Below, piece by piece: positions 1-8,963 of a stretch of DNA of 64,000 nucleotides. Origin of the DNA: Paenibacillus pinisoli (GTDB lineage: Bacteria; Bacillota; Bacilli; Paenibacillales; Paenibacillaceae); NCBI RefSeq assembly GCF_003605435.1, contig NZ_QXQB01000002.1, forward strand, positions 434,001 to 498,000, given 5' to 3'. The notes under the pieces are model-generated. The model worked only from the letters and a program-made list of their open reading frames with translations, did not search any database and was not told where the DNA came from. The position numbers were made by a program, and so were the translations under genes. Numbering within the stretch: the stretch's first letter is position 1; each line of letters begins with the position of its first letter.

Positions 1-219
1 CTTCGTGACGTCGAACCAGAAAGCGGACAGACGGTTAAGCACGTTCCCCTTATCCGGCACCGCCGGCTCCAGCACATAATCGAATGCCGAGATCCGGTCG
101 GTTACGACGATCAGGAAATGCTCTCCCAGATCGTACAGCTCGCGCACCTTGCCTTTGTAGACAAGCGGCGCTTTCACATAATCTACTGCGGTGGACAAAG
201 CTTGTGATTGAACAGCCAT
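1..219 (-). CDS. purC: Phosphoribosylaminoimidazole-succinocarboxamide synthase, N-terminal 73 residues (runs off the window)
   Basis: SAICAR synthetase joins aspartate to CAIR in step seven of IMP synthesis. Only the N-terminal 73 codons are present, and the reading frame is open to the window edge. The visible part has the family pattern [13 protein letters not shown], followed by [13 protein letters not shown], the ATP-binding start of PurC proteins. The start ATG (positions 217-219) follows the purB stop by 16 bases and has an AGGGGGAG-like ribosome site. It is the last visible gene of the purE-K-B-C operon and reads away from the riboswitch at 3491-3554. Confidence 0.93.
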   Translation of the reverse strand, partial: MAVQSQALSTAVDYVKAPLVYKGKVRELYDLGEHFLIVVTDRISAFDYVLEPAVPDKGNVLNRLSAFWFDVTK

Positions 220-235
220 GAACGACAACTCCCCC

Positions 236-1531
236 TTAGTTCAAGCCCAAACGTGCAAATATCGTATCGACATGCTTCAGATGCCATGCCGGGTTAAAGC
301 AATCGTCAATCTCCTCGGCGCTAAGCACCGATGTAATCTCAGGCGTTTCTTCGATGATGGAGCGGAACTGGCGCTGCTCCTCCCAAGCCTGCATCGCGCG
401 CGGCTGAACGGTATCGTAGGCCTGCTCGCGGCTGAAGCCCTTGTCGATCAGCTTCGTCAGTACGCGGCCGGAGAATGGCACGCCATACGTTGCGCTCATG
501 TTGCGTTTCATATTTTCCGGGAAAACGGTCAAATTATTAATAATGTTGCCCAGACGGTTCAGCATGTAGTTCAGCAGCATCGTGGAATCCGGCAGAATGA
601 CGCGCTCAGCGGACGAATGGCTGATGTCGCGCTCATGCCACAGCGGCACGTTCTCGTATGCCGTCAGCATATGGCCGCGAATGACGCGGGACAGGCCGGA
701 CATGTTCTCTGCGCCGATCGGATTGCGTTTGTGCGGCATTGCGGACGAACCCTTCTGCCCCTTCGCGAACGGCTCCTCCACCTCGCGGAATTCGCTCTTC
801 TGCAAAGCGCGGATCTCGGTAGCGAATTTGTCCAGCGATGTTGCGATCAATGCGATTGTCGCCATGTATTCAGCATGACGGTCGCGCTGCAATGTCTGTG
901 TCGAGATCGGAGCCGCAGTGATGCCGAGCTTCTGGCATACGAATTGCTCTACGAATGGATCGATATTCGCGTAAGTGCCGACAGCGCCGGACATTTTGCC
1001 GAATTGTACGCCATTCGCCGCATGCTTGAAGCGCTCCAGGTTCCGTTTCATTTCTTCATACCACAGCGCCATCTTGAGGCCAAATGTCGTCGGCTCGGCA
1101 TGAACGCCATGCGTACGTCCCATCATCGGGGTATCCTTATACTGGATCGCCTTCTCGCGAAGGATCGAGACGAAGCGCTCGATGTCAGCCAGCAAAATCT
1201 CGTTCGCCTGGCGCAGCAGGTATCCCATTGCCGTGTCGACAACGTCAGTCGAAGTCAGGCCGTAGTGCACCCATTTGCGCTCCGGTCCTACAGTCTCCGA
1301 TACGGCGCGGGTGAACGCGATCACGTCGTGGCGGGTCTCTTGCTCAATCTCATAGATGCGGTCGATATCGAAGCTAGCGGATTCCCGCAGCGCTTCTACG
1401 TCTTCCTTCGGAATAATGCCAAGCTCCGCCCAAGCTTCGCATGCGCATAGCTCAACTTCCAGCCAAGCCTTGAATTTGTTCTCCTCCGTCCAGATGGCTC
1501 TCATTTCCGGTCTGCTGTAACGCTCTAACAT
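236..1531 (-). CDS. purB: Adenylosuccinate lyase
   Basis: PurB removes fumarate from SAICAR and from adenylosuccinate, so it acts in both IMP and AMP synthesis. The 431-residue length is normal for the Bacillus-type enzyme. The fumarase/aspartase superfamily signature [10 protein letters not shown] is at residues 261-270 and carries the catalytic serine loop. The TGRTHG-like segment with the candidate catalytic His141 ([11 protein letters not shown]) and the N-terminal LERYSRPEM are also family hallmarks. It lies 6 bases after purK on the same strand, in the order purE-purK-purB-purC, and would share the upstream riboswitch control. Confidence 0.97.
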   Translation of the reverse strand: MLERYSRPEMRAIWTEENKFKAWLEVELCACEAWAELGIIPKEDVEALRESASFDIDRIYEIEQETRHDVIAFTRAVSETVGPERKWVHYGLTSTDVVDTAMGYLLRQANEILLADIERFVSILREKAIQYKDTPMMGRTHGVHAEPTTFGLKMALWYEEMKRNLERFKHAANGVQFGKMSGAVGTYANIDPFVEQFVCQKLGITAAPISTQTLQRDRHAEYMATIALIATSLDKFATEIRALQKSEFREVEEPFAKGQKGSSAMPHKRNPIGAENMSGLSRVIRGHMLTAYENVPLWHERDISHSSAERVILPDSTMLLNYMLNRLGNIINNLTVFPENMKRNMSATYGVPFSGRVLTKLIDKGFSREQAYDTVQPRAMQAWEEQRQFRSIIEETPEITSVLSAEEIDDCFNPAWHLKHVDTIFARLGLN

Positions 1532-1537
1532 GAACCT

Positions 1538-2707
1538 TCACACCTTCCAAATCTTAGTTTCGTTTATCCAATCAAGCGCCGCTTCCGCCGATTCAGCAAG
1601 CACATTCACATGCCCCATCTTCCGTTTGTACACGGCGTCTTTTTTTCCGTACAAATGCACCTTCGGCGCAACATTCAGCCGCTCTGCCGCTTCGTCCTTC
1701 ACAGCCAGCCTATCAAGCAGCGGCTCTACATGCTGGCCCAGCACGTTCACCATGACGACCGGAGTCAGCAGCGCCGTGTCGCCAAGGGGCAGTCCGCATA
1801 CGGCGCGGATATGCTGCTCGAACTGCGAGGTGCGGCATGCCTCCATCGTATAATGGCCGCTGTTATGCGGGCGCGGCGCAAGCTCGTTCACATAGAGCTC
1901 GCCGTCGCGAGTAACGAACATCTCGACCGCGATCAGGCCAACGACGCCAAGCCCTTCGGCCAGCCTGACGGCAAGTCGCTCTGCCTCGCGAAGCACCCTG
2001 TCCTCCAGACGTGCAGGCACAATCGACAGGTGCAAAATATTTTCCACATGTATATTTTCCGCAGGCGGGAAAGCTTTTATTTCACCATTGGCGCTGCGGG
2101 CGGCAATGACCGAAATCTCCATCGCAAAGTCGATGAATTGCTCCAGCACCAGCTGAGTGCCCGCCTTCGACAACGTCGCGAACGCTTCATCCGTCTCCGA
2201 CAGATCGCGGATGACCCACTGGCCCTTGCCGTCGTAGCCGCCAGTCGCTGTCTTCAGCACGCATGGCGTCCCGAATCGCTCTGCCACCTCGCGGAGCTCT
2301 GCGGCGCTGCGAATCTCGCTGTAAGGCGCTACGCGAACTCCCGCCGCCTCAATCGCGTGCTTCTCGCGCAGACGGTGCTGCGTCGTATAGAGCAGCTCGC
2401 TGCCTTGCGGCACGTACGATTCCGACATCAGCATAGCCGCCACATCGGCGTCTACATTCTCGAACTCGTAGGTGATGACATCCGAGCGGGCTGCCAGCTT
2501 GCGGGCTGCTTCGCGGTCGTCGTATGCGGCTACGATCTGCTCCGCAACTTGTCCCATCGGCGAGTCCGGCGTGGGATCAAGCGCTACGAACCGGTAGCCC
2601 ATCGCGCTGCCTGCATTCGCCAGCATGCGTCCCAGTTGTCCGCCGCCCAGAATGCCGACGGTCGCACCGGGAAGAATGGCTTTCGCCTTATTCGTTCCTT
2701 GGGTCAT
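1538..2707 (-). CDS. purK: N5-carboxyaminoimidazole ribonucleotide synthase
   Basis: PurK uses ATP and bicarbonate to carboxylate AIR to N5-CAIR, which PurE then rearranges. The 389-residue protein is an ATP-grasp enzyme. It starts with the nucleotide-binding segment [16 protein letters not shown] (about residues 14-29), has the grasp core [16 protein letters not shown] near residue 155, and ends in the metal-site region [26 protein letters not shown]. Its start overlaps the purE stop by 4 bases (ATGA), typical of translational coupling. Confidence 0.97.
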   Translation of the reverse strand: MTQGTNKAKAILPGATVGILGGGQLGRMLANAGSAMGYRFVALDPTPDSPMGQVAEQIVAAYDDREAARKLAARSDVITYEFENVDADVAAMLMSESYVPQGSELLYTTQHRLREKHAIEAAGVRVAPYSEIRSAAELREVAERFGTPCVLKTATGGYDGKGQWVIRDLSETDEAFATLSKAGTQLVLEQFIDFAMEISVIAARSANGEIKAFPPAENIHVENILHLSIVPARLEDRVLREAERLAVRLAEGLGVVGLIAVEMFVTRDGELYVNELAPRPHNSGHYTMEACRTSQFEQHIRAVCGLPLGDTALLTPVVMVNVLGQHVEPLLDRLAVKDEAAERLNVAPKVHLYGKKDAVYKRKMGHVNVLAESAEAALDWINETKIWKV

Positions 2708-3189
2708 AGAGTCTCACTGCTTTCCAGCACTTCCGCCTTGATCCGGTCGCGGCGCGCCTGCACGCGGGCTTGAATGTCTGGATCGAATGCGCCCATGATC
2801 TGGGCAGCCAGCAGGCCTGCGTTCGTGCCGCCCGCATTGCCGATGGCAACGGTCGCTACCGGAATGCCGCCTGGCATCTGCACGATCGACAGCAAGGAAT
2901 CCAGTCCGTTCAAATTCGAAGACTTCACGGGAACGCCAATAACCGGCAAAGCCGTTTTTGATGCGACCATGCCGGGCAGATGTGCGGCGCCGCCTGCTCC
3001 TGCGATAATGACTTTAAGTCCGCGTTCTGCGGCAGTTTCCGCGTATTCGAACATCAGGTCCGGCGTGCGATGCGCCGAAACGACCTTTTTCTCATACGGA
3101 ATATTCAGTTCCTCCAGAACGTCGCAGGCTAGTTTCATTGTGTCCCAATCCGACTTGCTGCCCATGATGACGCCCACCTTAGCAGACAT
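2704..3189 (-). CDS. purE: 5-(carboxyamino)imidazole ribonucleotide mutase
   Basis: PurE converts N5-CAIR to CAIR. The 161-residue length and the N-terminal [14 protein letters not shown] (class I PurE SDxxxM loop) identify it, together with [13 protein letters not shown] and the glycine-rich [15 protein letters not shown]. It is the first gene of the visible purine operon. Its 5' leader is about 300 bases long from the start codon to the riboswitch aptamer at 3491-3554, so its transcription is probably purine-controlled. Confidence 0.97.
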   Translation of the reverse strand: MSAKVGVIMGSKSDWDTMKLACDVLEELNIPYEKKVVSAHRTPDLMFEYAETAAERGLKVIIAGAGGAAHLPGMVASKTALPVIGVPVKSSNLNGLDSLLSIVQMPGGIPVATVAIGNAGGTNAGLLAAQIMGAFDPDIQARVQARRDRIKAEVLESSETL

Positions 3190-3490
3190 GTGTTCAAACC
3201 CACTTTCTTATCCAGATTATAGTTTTATAAGCAAATAAAAAAGACCCGCAGCAATCTTCAAATGCGATATGCCAAGGACCTCTCGAGGAAGCATTCCGCC
3301 AGGGGAAGCTTCAAAATGAATAATGCTGCATAAGCGGCGCTTGCATCCATTAGAGACAATACAAGGCTGCTCTTGATGGAGCAACCCTACATCCAGTAAC
3401 GGACTTAAGCGCGTCGGCAAACTCGCAAGCATGCTCTGCAAGTGCAGATGCACGAATCGGTTGCCTCCACTTTCTATACAGCTATTCATA
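3190..3490 (-). promoter_or_regulatory. Long purE leader between aptamer and start codon
   Basis: This is a 300-base untranslated stretch between the guanine-class aptamer and purE. It should hold the expression platform. On the minus strand a U-rich run sits at about 3234-3244, some 45 bases before the start codon, which would suit a terminator end, but I could not draw a convincing matching hairpin by eye. The open frame at 3217-3528 overlaps the aptamer, has no family features and is not called. Confidence 0.5.
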
Positions 3491-3554
3491 CTCGTAGTCC
3501 AGAAATCATAGGTTCCGGGTAGAGACATTCGGGCCTACCCCGAATATATACGAG
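3491..3554 (-). ncRNA. Purine riboswitch aptamer, guanine class, upstream of purE
   Basis: Read on the minus strand the segment folds as a three-way purine aptamer. P1 is CTCGTA paired with TACGAG. P2 is ATTCGGG paired with CCCGAAT. J2/3 contains TCTCTACC, close to the TTTCTACC of known aptamers. P3 is CCGGAA paired with TTCTGG (one G-U pair). The loops carry GG and CC for the kissing contact. The J3/1 strand reads GGACTA, so the specificity base is C, which is known to select guanine or hypoxanthine; adenine aptamers have T there. It sits about 300 bases ahead of purE. Confidence 0.9.
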
Positions 3555-3821
3555 AATGCTTTATGGGATGGGCGGCATGCTCCGCCTCAAGCCTATTCTA
3601 GTTTATCGAATCGCCACTGGCATGTCAATAAAATACGAACATTAAAACATCTTTAATTGCGAAAGTTCGTTTTTTAGTCTTATTCGGGCACGGATAACTG
3701 TTATCTGTTGCCAATTGCCGTGCCAGCTTGCCCAAAAGGGCTCTTTTCCATCTTCTATGACTACAAGCCTATAACGATGAATATAGATGAAGGTAGAGAG
3801 TACATAGTGGGAGGGTAAAGC

Positions 3822-5105
3822 ATGCAAATCCATACGGTCAAAAAAGGAGATTCGCTGTGGGAGCTGTCGCAAAAGTATGGCGTGCCGCTGGAGCATATCT
3901 ATGCCGCCAACAGCTTCACGGCGCAAAGCCCGCTTGTCATCGGCCAGGCCGTCATCATTCCATCCCCGGGAGACGGACTTACCCATAAAGTGCTGGCGGG
4001 CGAGTCGTTGTGGAAAATCGGACAACGGTACGGTGTGTCGATTGCGCAGCTTGTGGAAGCCAACGGGCTGACGAATCCCGCCATGATTATGCCCGGTCAG
4101 TTGCTTACGATTCCGAAGGCGGCCAAGCCGGTCATTGAAGTGAATGCTTATACGGAGAAGCTGGGCGCGAACGGCATTGAGATTGTAGGCGAGATCGGCG
4201 ACTACTTGACCTATCTCAGCCCGTTCAGCTACCGGGTGCAGATGAACGGCTCGCTGACTCCGCTTGACGATTCGGCCATTATTAATGCTGCGTATAGCAA
4301 GCGGGTTGCTCCGATGATGGTCATTACCAACTTCGAGAACGGCACCTTCAATCCCGATATCGCCCACTCCGTCCTTGCCGATCCCGGCAACCAGTCTGCC
4401 CTGATTGCCAACATAGAAGGCGTTATGCGCGAGAAGGGCTATCTCGCCCTTAATGTCGATTTCGAATATGTGCCGCCTGCGGACCGCGAGCTGTACAACG
4501 CATTCCTGGAGCGGCTAGTGGAGACCCTGCATCCTTATAATCTGAAAGTATCCACCGCGCTCGCGCCAAAACTATCCGCTGAACAGACGGGTACGCTATA
4601 CGAGGCCCATGATTACGCTGCACATGGACGAATTGTAGATTTCGTCATTCTCATGACTTATGAATGGGGATGGTCGGGCGGCCCGCCTAGAGCGGTTGCC
4701 CCCCTCAATGAAGTGGTGAAGGTGCTGAACTTCGCGCTTTCTGTCATGCCCTCCGACAAAATCGTCATGGGCATGCCTCTATACGGCTACGACTGGACGC
4801 TGCCTTATGTGCAAGGCGGCCGATGGGCGCCGACAGTCAGCCCATATGAAGCTGTCAACCGCGCAGCCAAATATGGCGCCGAGATACGTTATGACGAGGA
4901 AGCGCAGTCCCCTTATTATCATTATTACGACGAAGAAGGCAAGGAGCATATCGTCTGGTATGAGGATGCCCGCAGCGTGCAAGCGAAATTCGATATTGTG
5001 AAAGCGTTCAAGCTGCGCGGCGTAAGCTACTGGGTGCTTGGGGTCAACTTCCCGCAGAACTGGTTCGTCCTTGGCGAAAATTTCACAATCAAAAAGCTGG
5101 TTTAA
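3822..5105 (+). CDS. LysM-GH18 peptidoglycan N-acetylglucosaminidase (SleL/YaaH type)
   Basis: Two LysM modules (residues 1-48 and 52-98, each beginning with the pattern xHxVxxGDSLWxI/L) are followed by a GH18 barrel at about 105-420. The catalytic DxE of GH18 is in LALNVDFEYV, with D213 and E215. In Bacillus this architecture belongs to the spore coat and cortex enzymes YaaH and SleL, which cleave cortex fragments during germination. There is no signal peptide, as in those spore proteins. It has a GGGAGGG ribosome site and stands alone on the plus strand. The exact role (YaaH- or SleL-like) is inferred. Confidence 0.9.
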   Translation: MQIHTVKKGDSLWELSQKYGVPLEHIYAANSFTAQSPLVIGQAVIIPSPGDGLTHKVLAGESLWKIGQRYGVSIAQLVEANGLTNPAMIMPGQLLTIPKAAKPVIEVNAYTEKLGANGIEIVGEIGDYLTYLSPFSYRVQMNGSLTPLDDSAIINAAYSKRVAPMMVITNFENGTFNPDIAHSVLADPGNQSALIANIEGVMREKGYLALNVDFEYVPPADRELYNAFLERLVETLHPYNLKVSTALAPKLSAEQTGTLYEAHDYAAHGRIVDFVILMTYEWGWSGGPPRAVAPLNEVVKVLNFALSVMPSDKIVMGMPLYGYDWTLPYVQGGRWAPTVSPYEAVNRAAKYGAEIRYDEEAQSPYYHYYDEEGKEHIVWYEDARSVQAKFDIVKAFKLRGVSYWVLGVNFPQNWFVLGENFTIKKLV

Positions 5106-5126
5106 TTCAGTTCCCCCACATATAAA

Positions 5127-5158
5127 AAGGGCCGCGGCTTGGTCAGCCGTCGGCCCTT
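5127..5158. terminator. Bidirectional terminator between convergent genes
   Basis: An AAGGGCCG/CGGCCCTT stem with a short inner CGGCT/AGCCG pairing lies between the plus-strand LysM gene (ends 5105) and the minus-strand TraB/GumN gene (ends 5167). An A-run precedes it and TTCT follows, so it could stop transcripts from both sides. Confidence 0.75.
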
Positions 5159-5166
5159 CTATGTCC

Positions 5167-6414
5167 CTATACGCGTGTTACCGTATAGCCCTTCTGCTCA
5201 AGCAGCGTGACAAGTCCATGCTCGCCAGCCATATGAAGCGCTCCAACGACGACAAAATAAGTTTCACTCTTGCCGCCTTTCAGGAATGCGTCAATCTTCT
5301 CCGCCATCAGCACGTTGCGGTCCTGCAGCATCGCTTTGTAGTATTCCGCATCGCTCTTCTGAGTCTGAACGGCCATTGCAGTAAGCATGTCCAGATCGCC
5401 TTCAATCCACATATCGGACAAATCTGCTACCGGCTCATCTTCAATGTAGAATCCAGCAATTGAGCCTAGCAGCATTTCCTCTTGAATGCGATCCGAGAAA
5501 TTGTTGAACATGTTCAACTGGGATTCCGATGACTCGAGACCGATGACTGGAAGCTTGGACTTCGCAGCCAAATCCATGAAGTATTGGTCGATGCCCAGCT
5601 CTGACTTGAATTCACTCTCATCCCGTCTAAGGTCGTCAAGCATCAAGGAAGCGAACCAAGGCTTGACTTGATCGAGAGAATCGGAAGGCAATTCATACGC
5701 TGTCAAAATATCGACCACATATTCATAGGTTTCCGCAGAGACATGATTCCGCAGCGTTGTGCCGTCTTTGTAGGTAATAATGCTTCTTATAAACTCGCTG
5801 ATATCGCCTTCCGAAGCAAAGTCGATCTCCACGGCCAAATGATCCGATTCCATGAATGCATCCATAATTTCATCCCGCAGCGGATACATCGCTTCGTTCG
5901 CCACATGGATCGAGCCCAGCATGTAGACCGTATTGCCGTCCTTCTCGACTTTCCACATGAAGCCGCGGCTTTCCTGGACGGTATCGATATAGATGGAGCG
6001 CTCTGCATCGTTCCATTCAATCTCATAGCCAGTCGCTTCTACAATGAAGCGGAGCGGCACATATGTAGCTTTATTCTGAATCTTTGGCGCTACGGCCAAC
6101 TGCTCAGGCTTGTTGTTCACATAGGCCGTTGCATGATCGATTTGCAGGGTAATGGTTGCTGCATTTCGAGGATTAGTGCTAATTGCCGTTACAACGCGGC
6201 TTTTTTCATTCCAGTCAATCTTGAAGCTTAGCTTCTCCAGAAGCATTCTGACCGGAACAAGCGTGGTGCCCTTCTCTACAATCGGCGCATTGGAGCCGAA
6301 CTGCACTTGCTCGCCGTCCACCCAGATGGATAACGGCTTCGAAGCGGCCTCAGCGCCCGTCGCAAAGCTGAGTGCCATAACGAGGGCAATAAGGAGACTT
6401 AAAATCTTTTTCAT
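5167..6414 (-). CDS. Secreted TraB/GumN-family protein with N-terminal stalk (copper amine oxidase N-like) domain
   Basis: A signal peptide (residues 1-23, ending AEA) is followed by a stalk domain of the copper-amine-oxidase N-terminal type at about 26-145 (GTTLVPVRMLLEKL and ATYVPLRFIVEATGYEIEWN). A TraB/GumN domain fills about 150-415, with the hallmark segments YMLGSIHVANEAMYPL and the C-terminal VVVGALHMAGEHGLVTLLEQKGY. TraB/GumN proteins are related to Tiki-type metalloproteases, and the paired His-containing motifs fit this. The substrate is unknown. The stalk domain is common in Paenibacillus exported proteins and also occurs in the proteins at 27290 and 56073. Confidence 0.88.
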   Translation of the reverse strand: MKKILSLLIALVMALSFATGAEAASKPLSIWVDGEQVQFGSNAPIVEKGTTLVPVRMLLEKLSFKIDWNEKSRVVTAISTNPRNAATITLQIDHATAYVNNKPEQLAVAPKIQNKATYVPLRFIVEATGYEIEWNDAERSIYIDTVQESRGFMWKVEKDGNTVYMLGSIHVANEAMYPLRDEIMDAFMESDHLAVEIDFASEGDISEFIRSIITYKDGTTLRNHVSAETYEYVVDILTAYELPSDSLDQVKPWFASLMLDDLRRDESEFKSELGIDQYFMDLAAKSKLPVIGLESSESQLNMFNNFSDRIQEEMLLGSIAGFYIEDEPVADLSDMWIEGDLDMLTAMAVQTQKSDAEYYKAMLQDRNVLMAEKIDAFLKGGKSETYFVVVGALHMAGEHGLVTLLEQKGYTVTRV

Positions 6415-6545
6415 TTTTTAATGCCTACTTTCTCTGCCAATAGGATAATAGTCTTGCTCCAAAAGTAGCAATACCACATTTAACAATACGTGGAAATCCG
6501 ATAGAAAGATAGCTATAGTTTTGTATAGGTGCACGCACCAAAAAA

Positions 6546-6566
6546 GAGCTCCGCACACGGCGGAGC
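6546..6566 (-). terminator. Terminator of the nitroreductase gene
   Basis: On the minus strand a GCTCCGC/GCGGAGC stem with a 5-base loop is followed by a run of six T. It lies 30 bases after the nitroreductase stop. Confidence 0.8.
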
Positions 6567-6596
6567 CCTTCATCTTGCCAGCCATATATATGCAGG

Positions 6597-7211
6597 TTAC
6601 CCCTGCAGCCAAATCGTCTTCTCCGATATCGGCGTCCGCTTCGGCTCCGGCGGGGTCATGTCGGGATAGCCCAGAAAGATGAACGCGACAAGCTCTTCAT
6701 CCTCGCGAAGCTCGAGTGCTTCCTTCATGCGCGGATCGAACATCGGCGCGCCCGAACGCCAGATTGCGCCGAGCCCATAGGCATGCGCTGCCAGCAGAAG
6801 GTTTTGCACGGCAACCTGTGCCGCGGCAAGCTCTTCCTCGCGTACAGCTCTCGGATCGTCTGCGGGTGAACAGATCGCCGCAATGACGACAGGCGAGCGG
6901 TATGCCTTGAGGCGCTCCTTGCGCAGCCGCTCTTCCAGTTCCTCGCCTTTAAGCTCAGGAGCATTCGCTGCCCCGATTTTGGCGTAACCCTCTCCCAGCT
7001 TCGATCTGCCTTCTCCCGTCATGACGACAAAGCGCCATGGCTGCGTATTGTGATGGCTCGGCGCCCACGACGCCGCTTCCAGCACTGCTTCAAGAATTTC
7101 ACGTTCTACCGCGTCAGGCTTCAAGCGGCCAATGGAACGGCGGCCGCGAATAGCATCCAGCACGCCGACCTCATTCGCCTTTGCATGAAGCTCTGTCAAA
7201 CGAATAGACAT
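6597..7211 (-). CDS. Nitroreductase family protein (YdjA-like)
   Basis: A 204-residue FMN-dependent oxidoreductase of the nitroreductase fold. The N-terminal phosphate-binding segment is IRGRRSIGRLKPD, followed by EAASWAPSHHNTQPWRFVVM, which lines the flavin site. The C-terminal GAIWRSG and FIFLGYPD segments match the YdjA-type subgroup with a small active site. The natural substrate is not known. It is 26 bases downstream of the MsrAB gene on the same strand and may share its transcript. Confidence 0.9.
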   Translation of the reverse strand: MSIRLTELHAKANEVGVLDAIRGRRSIGRLKPDAVEREILEAVLEAASWAPSHHNTQPWRFVVMTGEGRSKLGEGYAKIGAANAPELKGEELEERLRKERLKAYRSPVVIAAICSPADDPRAVREEELAAAQVAVQNLLLAAHAYGLGAIWRSGAPMFDPRMKEALELREDEELVAFIFLGYPDMTPPEPKRTPISEKTIWLQG

Positions 7212-7237
7212 TCCCCAACTCTCCCTTTTTACTCAAT

Positions 7238-8197
7238 TTACTCAAATAGCGAACGATATTGTCCGTAGCCTTCTTCCTCCAGCTTATCCTTCGGCACAAA
7301 TCTTAACGAAGCGGAGTTGATGCAATAACGCAGTCCCGTCGGCTCCGGTCCGTCATCGAACACATGGCCCAGATGGGAGTCCCCCTCCTGGCTTCTAACC
7401 TCTACCCTGACCATAAAATGGCTCGTATCCGTATGCTCCGTCACAGCCGACTTCTGCAGCGGCTTCGTAAAGCTCGGCCAGCCGCAGCCCGCGTCATACT
7501 TGTCCTGCGAGCTGAACAGCGGCTCGCCCGATACGATATCGACATAGATGCCTTCTTCCGTATGGTCCCAATACTCGCCGGTGAACGGGCGCTCGGTCCC
7601 GCTGTTCTGCGTGACCTCGTATTGGATCGGCGTCAGCTTCTTCTTCAGCTCTTCCTGGTCCTTCTTCATCGTCCAGTTGCTTGCGATAAAAGCGTCGCGG
7701 CCGGAGCCTTTGCGGTACATTTTGTAGCGGTACGGATTTTTCTTATGGTAGTCCTGATGATAATCTTCAGCGGGATAGAACGCTCCGGCAGGCTCGATCT
7801 CCGTCACGATCGGCTTGTCAAAGCGGCCGCTGGCCCCGAGCTCCGCCTTGGACGCTTCCGCCTGCTGGCGCTGCTCCTCCGTATAATAGTAGATTCCCGA
7901 TCGGTATGAGGAGCCCCGGTCGTGGAATTGGCCTCCGGCGTCCGTCGGATCGATCTGGCGCCAGAAGATGTCGAGCAGCCGCTCGTATGAGAACAGGGAA
8001 GGATCGTAAGCGATTTGCACGGCTTCCGTATGTCCCGTCGTGTCGGAGCATACTTCCTCGTAGGTCGGATTAACGGTATGTCCGCCCGTATAACCCGATA
8101 CGACGGATAGAATACCCGGCATTTCCTCGAACGGCGTAACCATGCACCAGAAGCATCCTCCCGCGAACATGGCCAACTCTTTATTCTGTTGTCCCAT
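7238..8197 (-). CDS. msrAB: Bifunctional methionine sulfoxide reductase MsrA-MsrB
   Basis: The fusion repairs both stereoisomers of oxidised methionine. MsrA occupies about residues 1-160 with the active-site GCFWC (catalytic Cys15 counting from the start chosen). MsrB occupies about 180-319 with [17 protein letters not shown] and the catalytic Cys292 in RYCINSAS. The two CxxC zinc sites present in E. coli-type MsrB are absent here (VSGE and a Cys-free RSQEGDS segment stand in their place), so this is a zinc-free MsrB. The ATG at 8195-8197 is chosen over an earlier in-frame ATG because AAAGGATG sits 6-9 bases before it. Confidence 0.95.
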   Translation of the reverse strand: MGQQNKELAMFAGGCFWCMVTPFEEMPGILSVVSGYTGGHTVNPTYEEVCSDTTGHTEAVQIAYDPSLFSYERLLDIFWRQIDPTDAGGQFHDRGSSYRSGIYYYTEEQRQQAEASKAELGASGRFDKPIVTEIEPAGAFYPAEDYHQDYHKKNPYRYKMYRKGSGRDAFIASNWTMKKDQEELKKKLTPIQYEVTQNSGTERPFTGEYWDHTEEGIYVDIVSGEPLFSSQDKYDAGCGWPSFTKPLQKSAVTEHTDTSHFMVRVEVRSQEGDSHLGHVFDDGPEPTGLRYCINSASLRFVPKDKLEEEGYGQYRSLFE

Positions 8198-8531
8198 GAG
8201 GATCATCCTTTCCAAATTGGCGTAACTTCCTAACTCCTATATTATACATCACGAACACGTGTCCGACAAAAAAGCGTCCGGCAGCCAGCCAATAATTGTA
8301 TGCCGCAAACTTGGCGGATAATGGGGACAAGCCACTCTGCCGTTTGTTACAATAGGATGACAATCGCAACTTTTATGCCGCTTCTTGAGTTAAAAGTATA
8401 GACGGACAAGCCGCGACTGTACCATCCCTGCAAGCAGCGGCCGCATTTCGCACAGGACATCCCCCTTTTCACGTTCGTTCATCCCATTGCACAAGGCCAG
8501 ATTCGACAGATTAAAGAGGTGAATGAACACA
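8198..8531. other. Divergent intergenic region
   Basis: About 330 bases separate msrAB (minus) from the coiled-coil membrane protein gene (plus). It must hold both promoters. I see no repeat, RNA motif or further gene in it. Confidence 0.5.
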
Positions 8532-8963
8532 ATGAATGATATGCATGCAGAGCACGCATCCACAAGCCGCAAGGAGACAGGCACGCGCAAGAAGAAGAGC
8601 AACGCCGCGTTCCTCGTATTCATCGGCATATGGATTCTATTAATCGGAGGCGGCCTGCTGGGCGCCAAGCTCTATACCGATAAGATGCAGCGCGATATGA
8701 CAGCCGATATCCAGCGCCAGACTTCCGCCCAGATCGCCGATATGCAGAAGGCATACGACGGCCGCTTGGCCGCAATGGAGTCTACGTATGCTGGCGAGAT
8801 TACGCTGCTCAAAGAAAAGATAGATGCGCTTAACGAGCTTCTGACCTTCACGAAAGACAATGCCGACACCAAAACGGACAACAGCAACAAGCTGTATACG
8901 CAGCTCAATGAAGTGAAGAAACAGTTGAACGAACTGAAAAAAAGCTTGGATGTCCTCAAATGA
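8532..8963 (+). CDS. Single-pass membrane protein with extracytoplasmic coiled coil
   Basis: The 143-residue product has a basic, hydrophilic N-terminus, one membrane segment at about residues 28-50 (AFLVFIGIWILLIGGGLLGA) and a long charged helix with heptad spacing rich in Q, E and K to the end. No family was recognised. The start at 8532 is preferred to the in-frame ATG at 8523, because AGAGGTGA lies 9 bases before 8532 and directly touches 8523. Its stop overlaps the next start by 4 bases (ATGA), so the two products are probably made together, perhaps as a membrane pair. Confidence 0.7.
   Translation: MNDMHAEHASTSRKETGTRKKKSNAAFLVFIGIWILLIGGGLLGAKLYTDKMQRDMTADIQRQTSAQIADMQKAYDGRLAAMESTYAGEITLLKEKIDALNELLTFTKDNADTKTDNSNKLYTQLNEVKKQLNELKKSLDVLK

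Noticed and set aside
218..1450. A 410-codon plus-strand frame opposite purB
   Set aside because: It is the antisense shadow of a strongly conserved purB. It has no family features and no ribosome site.
3217..3528. A 103-codon minus-strand frame ahead of purE
   Set aside because: It overlaps the guanine-class aptamer and leader, and the RNA explanation accounts for the sequence.
3642..4367. A 241-codon minus-strand frame opposite the LysM gene
   Set aside because: It is antisense to a clear LysM-GH18 protein and shows no recognisable domain.
6418..6612. A 64-codon minus-strand frame between TraB/GumN and the nitroreductase
   Set aside because: It runs through the nitroreductase terminator and lacks a ribosome site.
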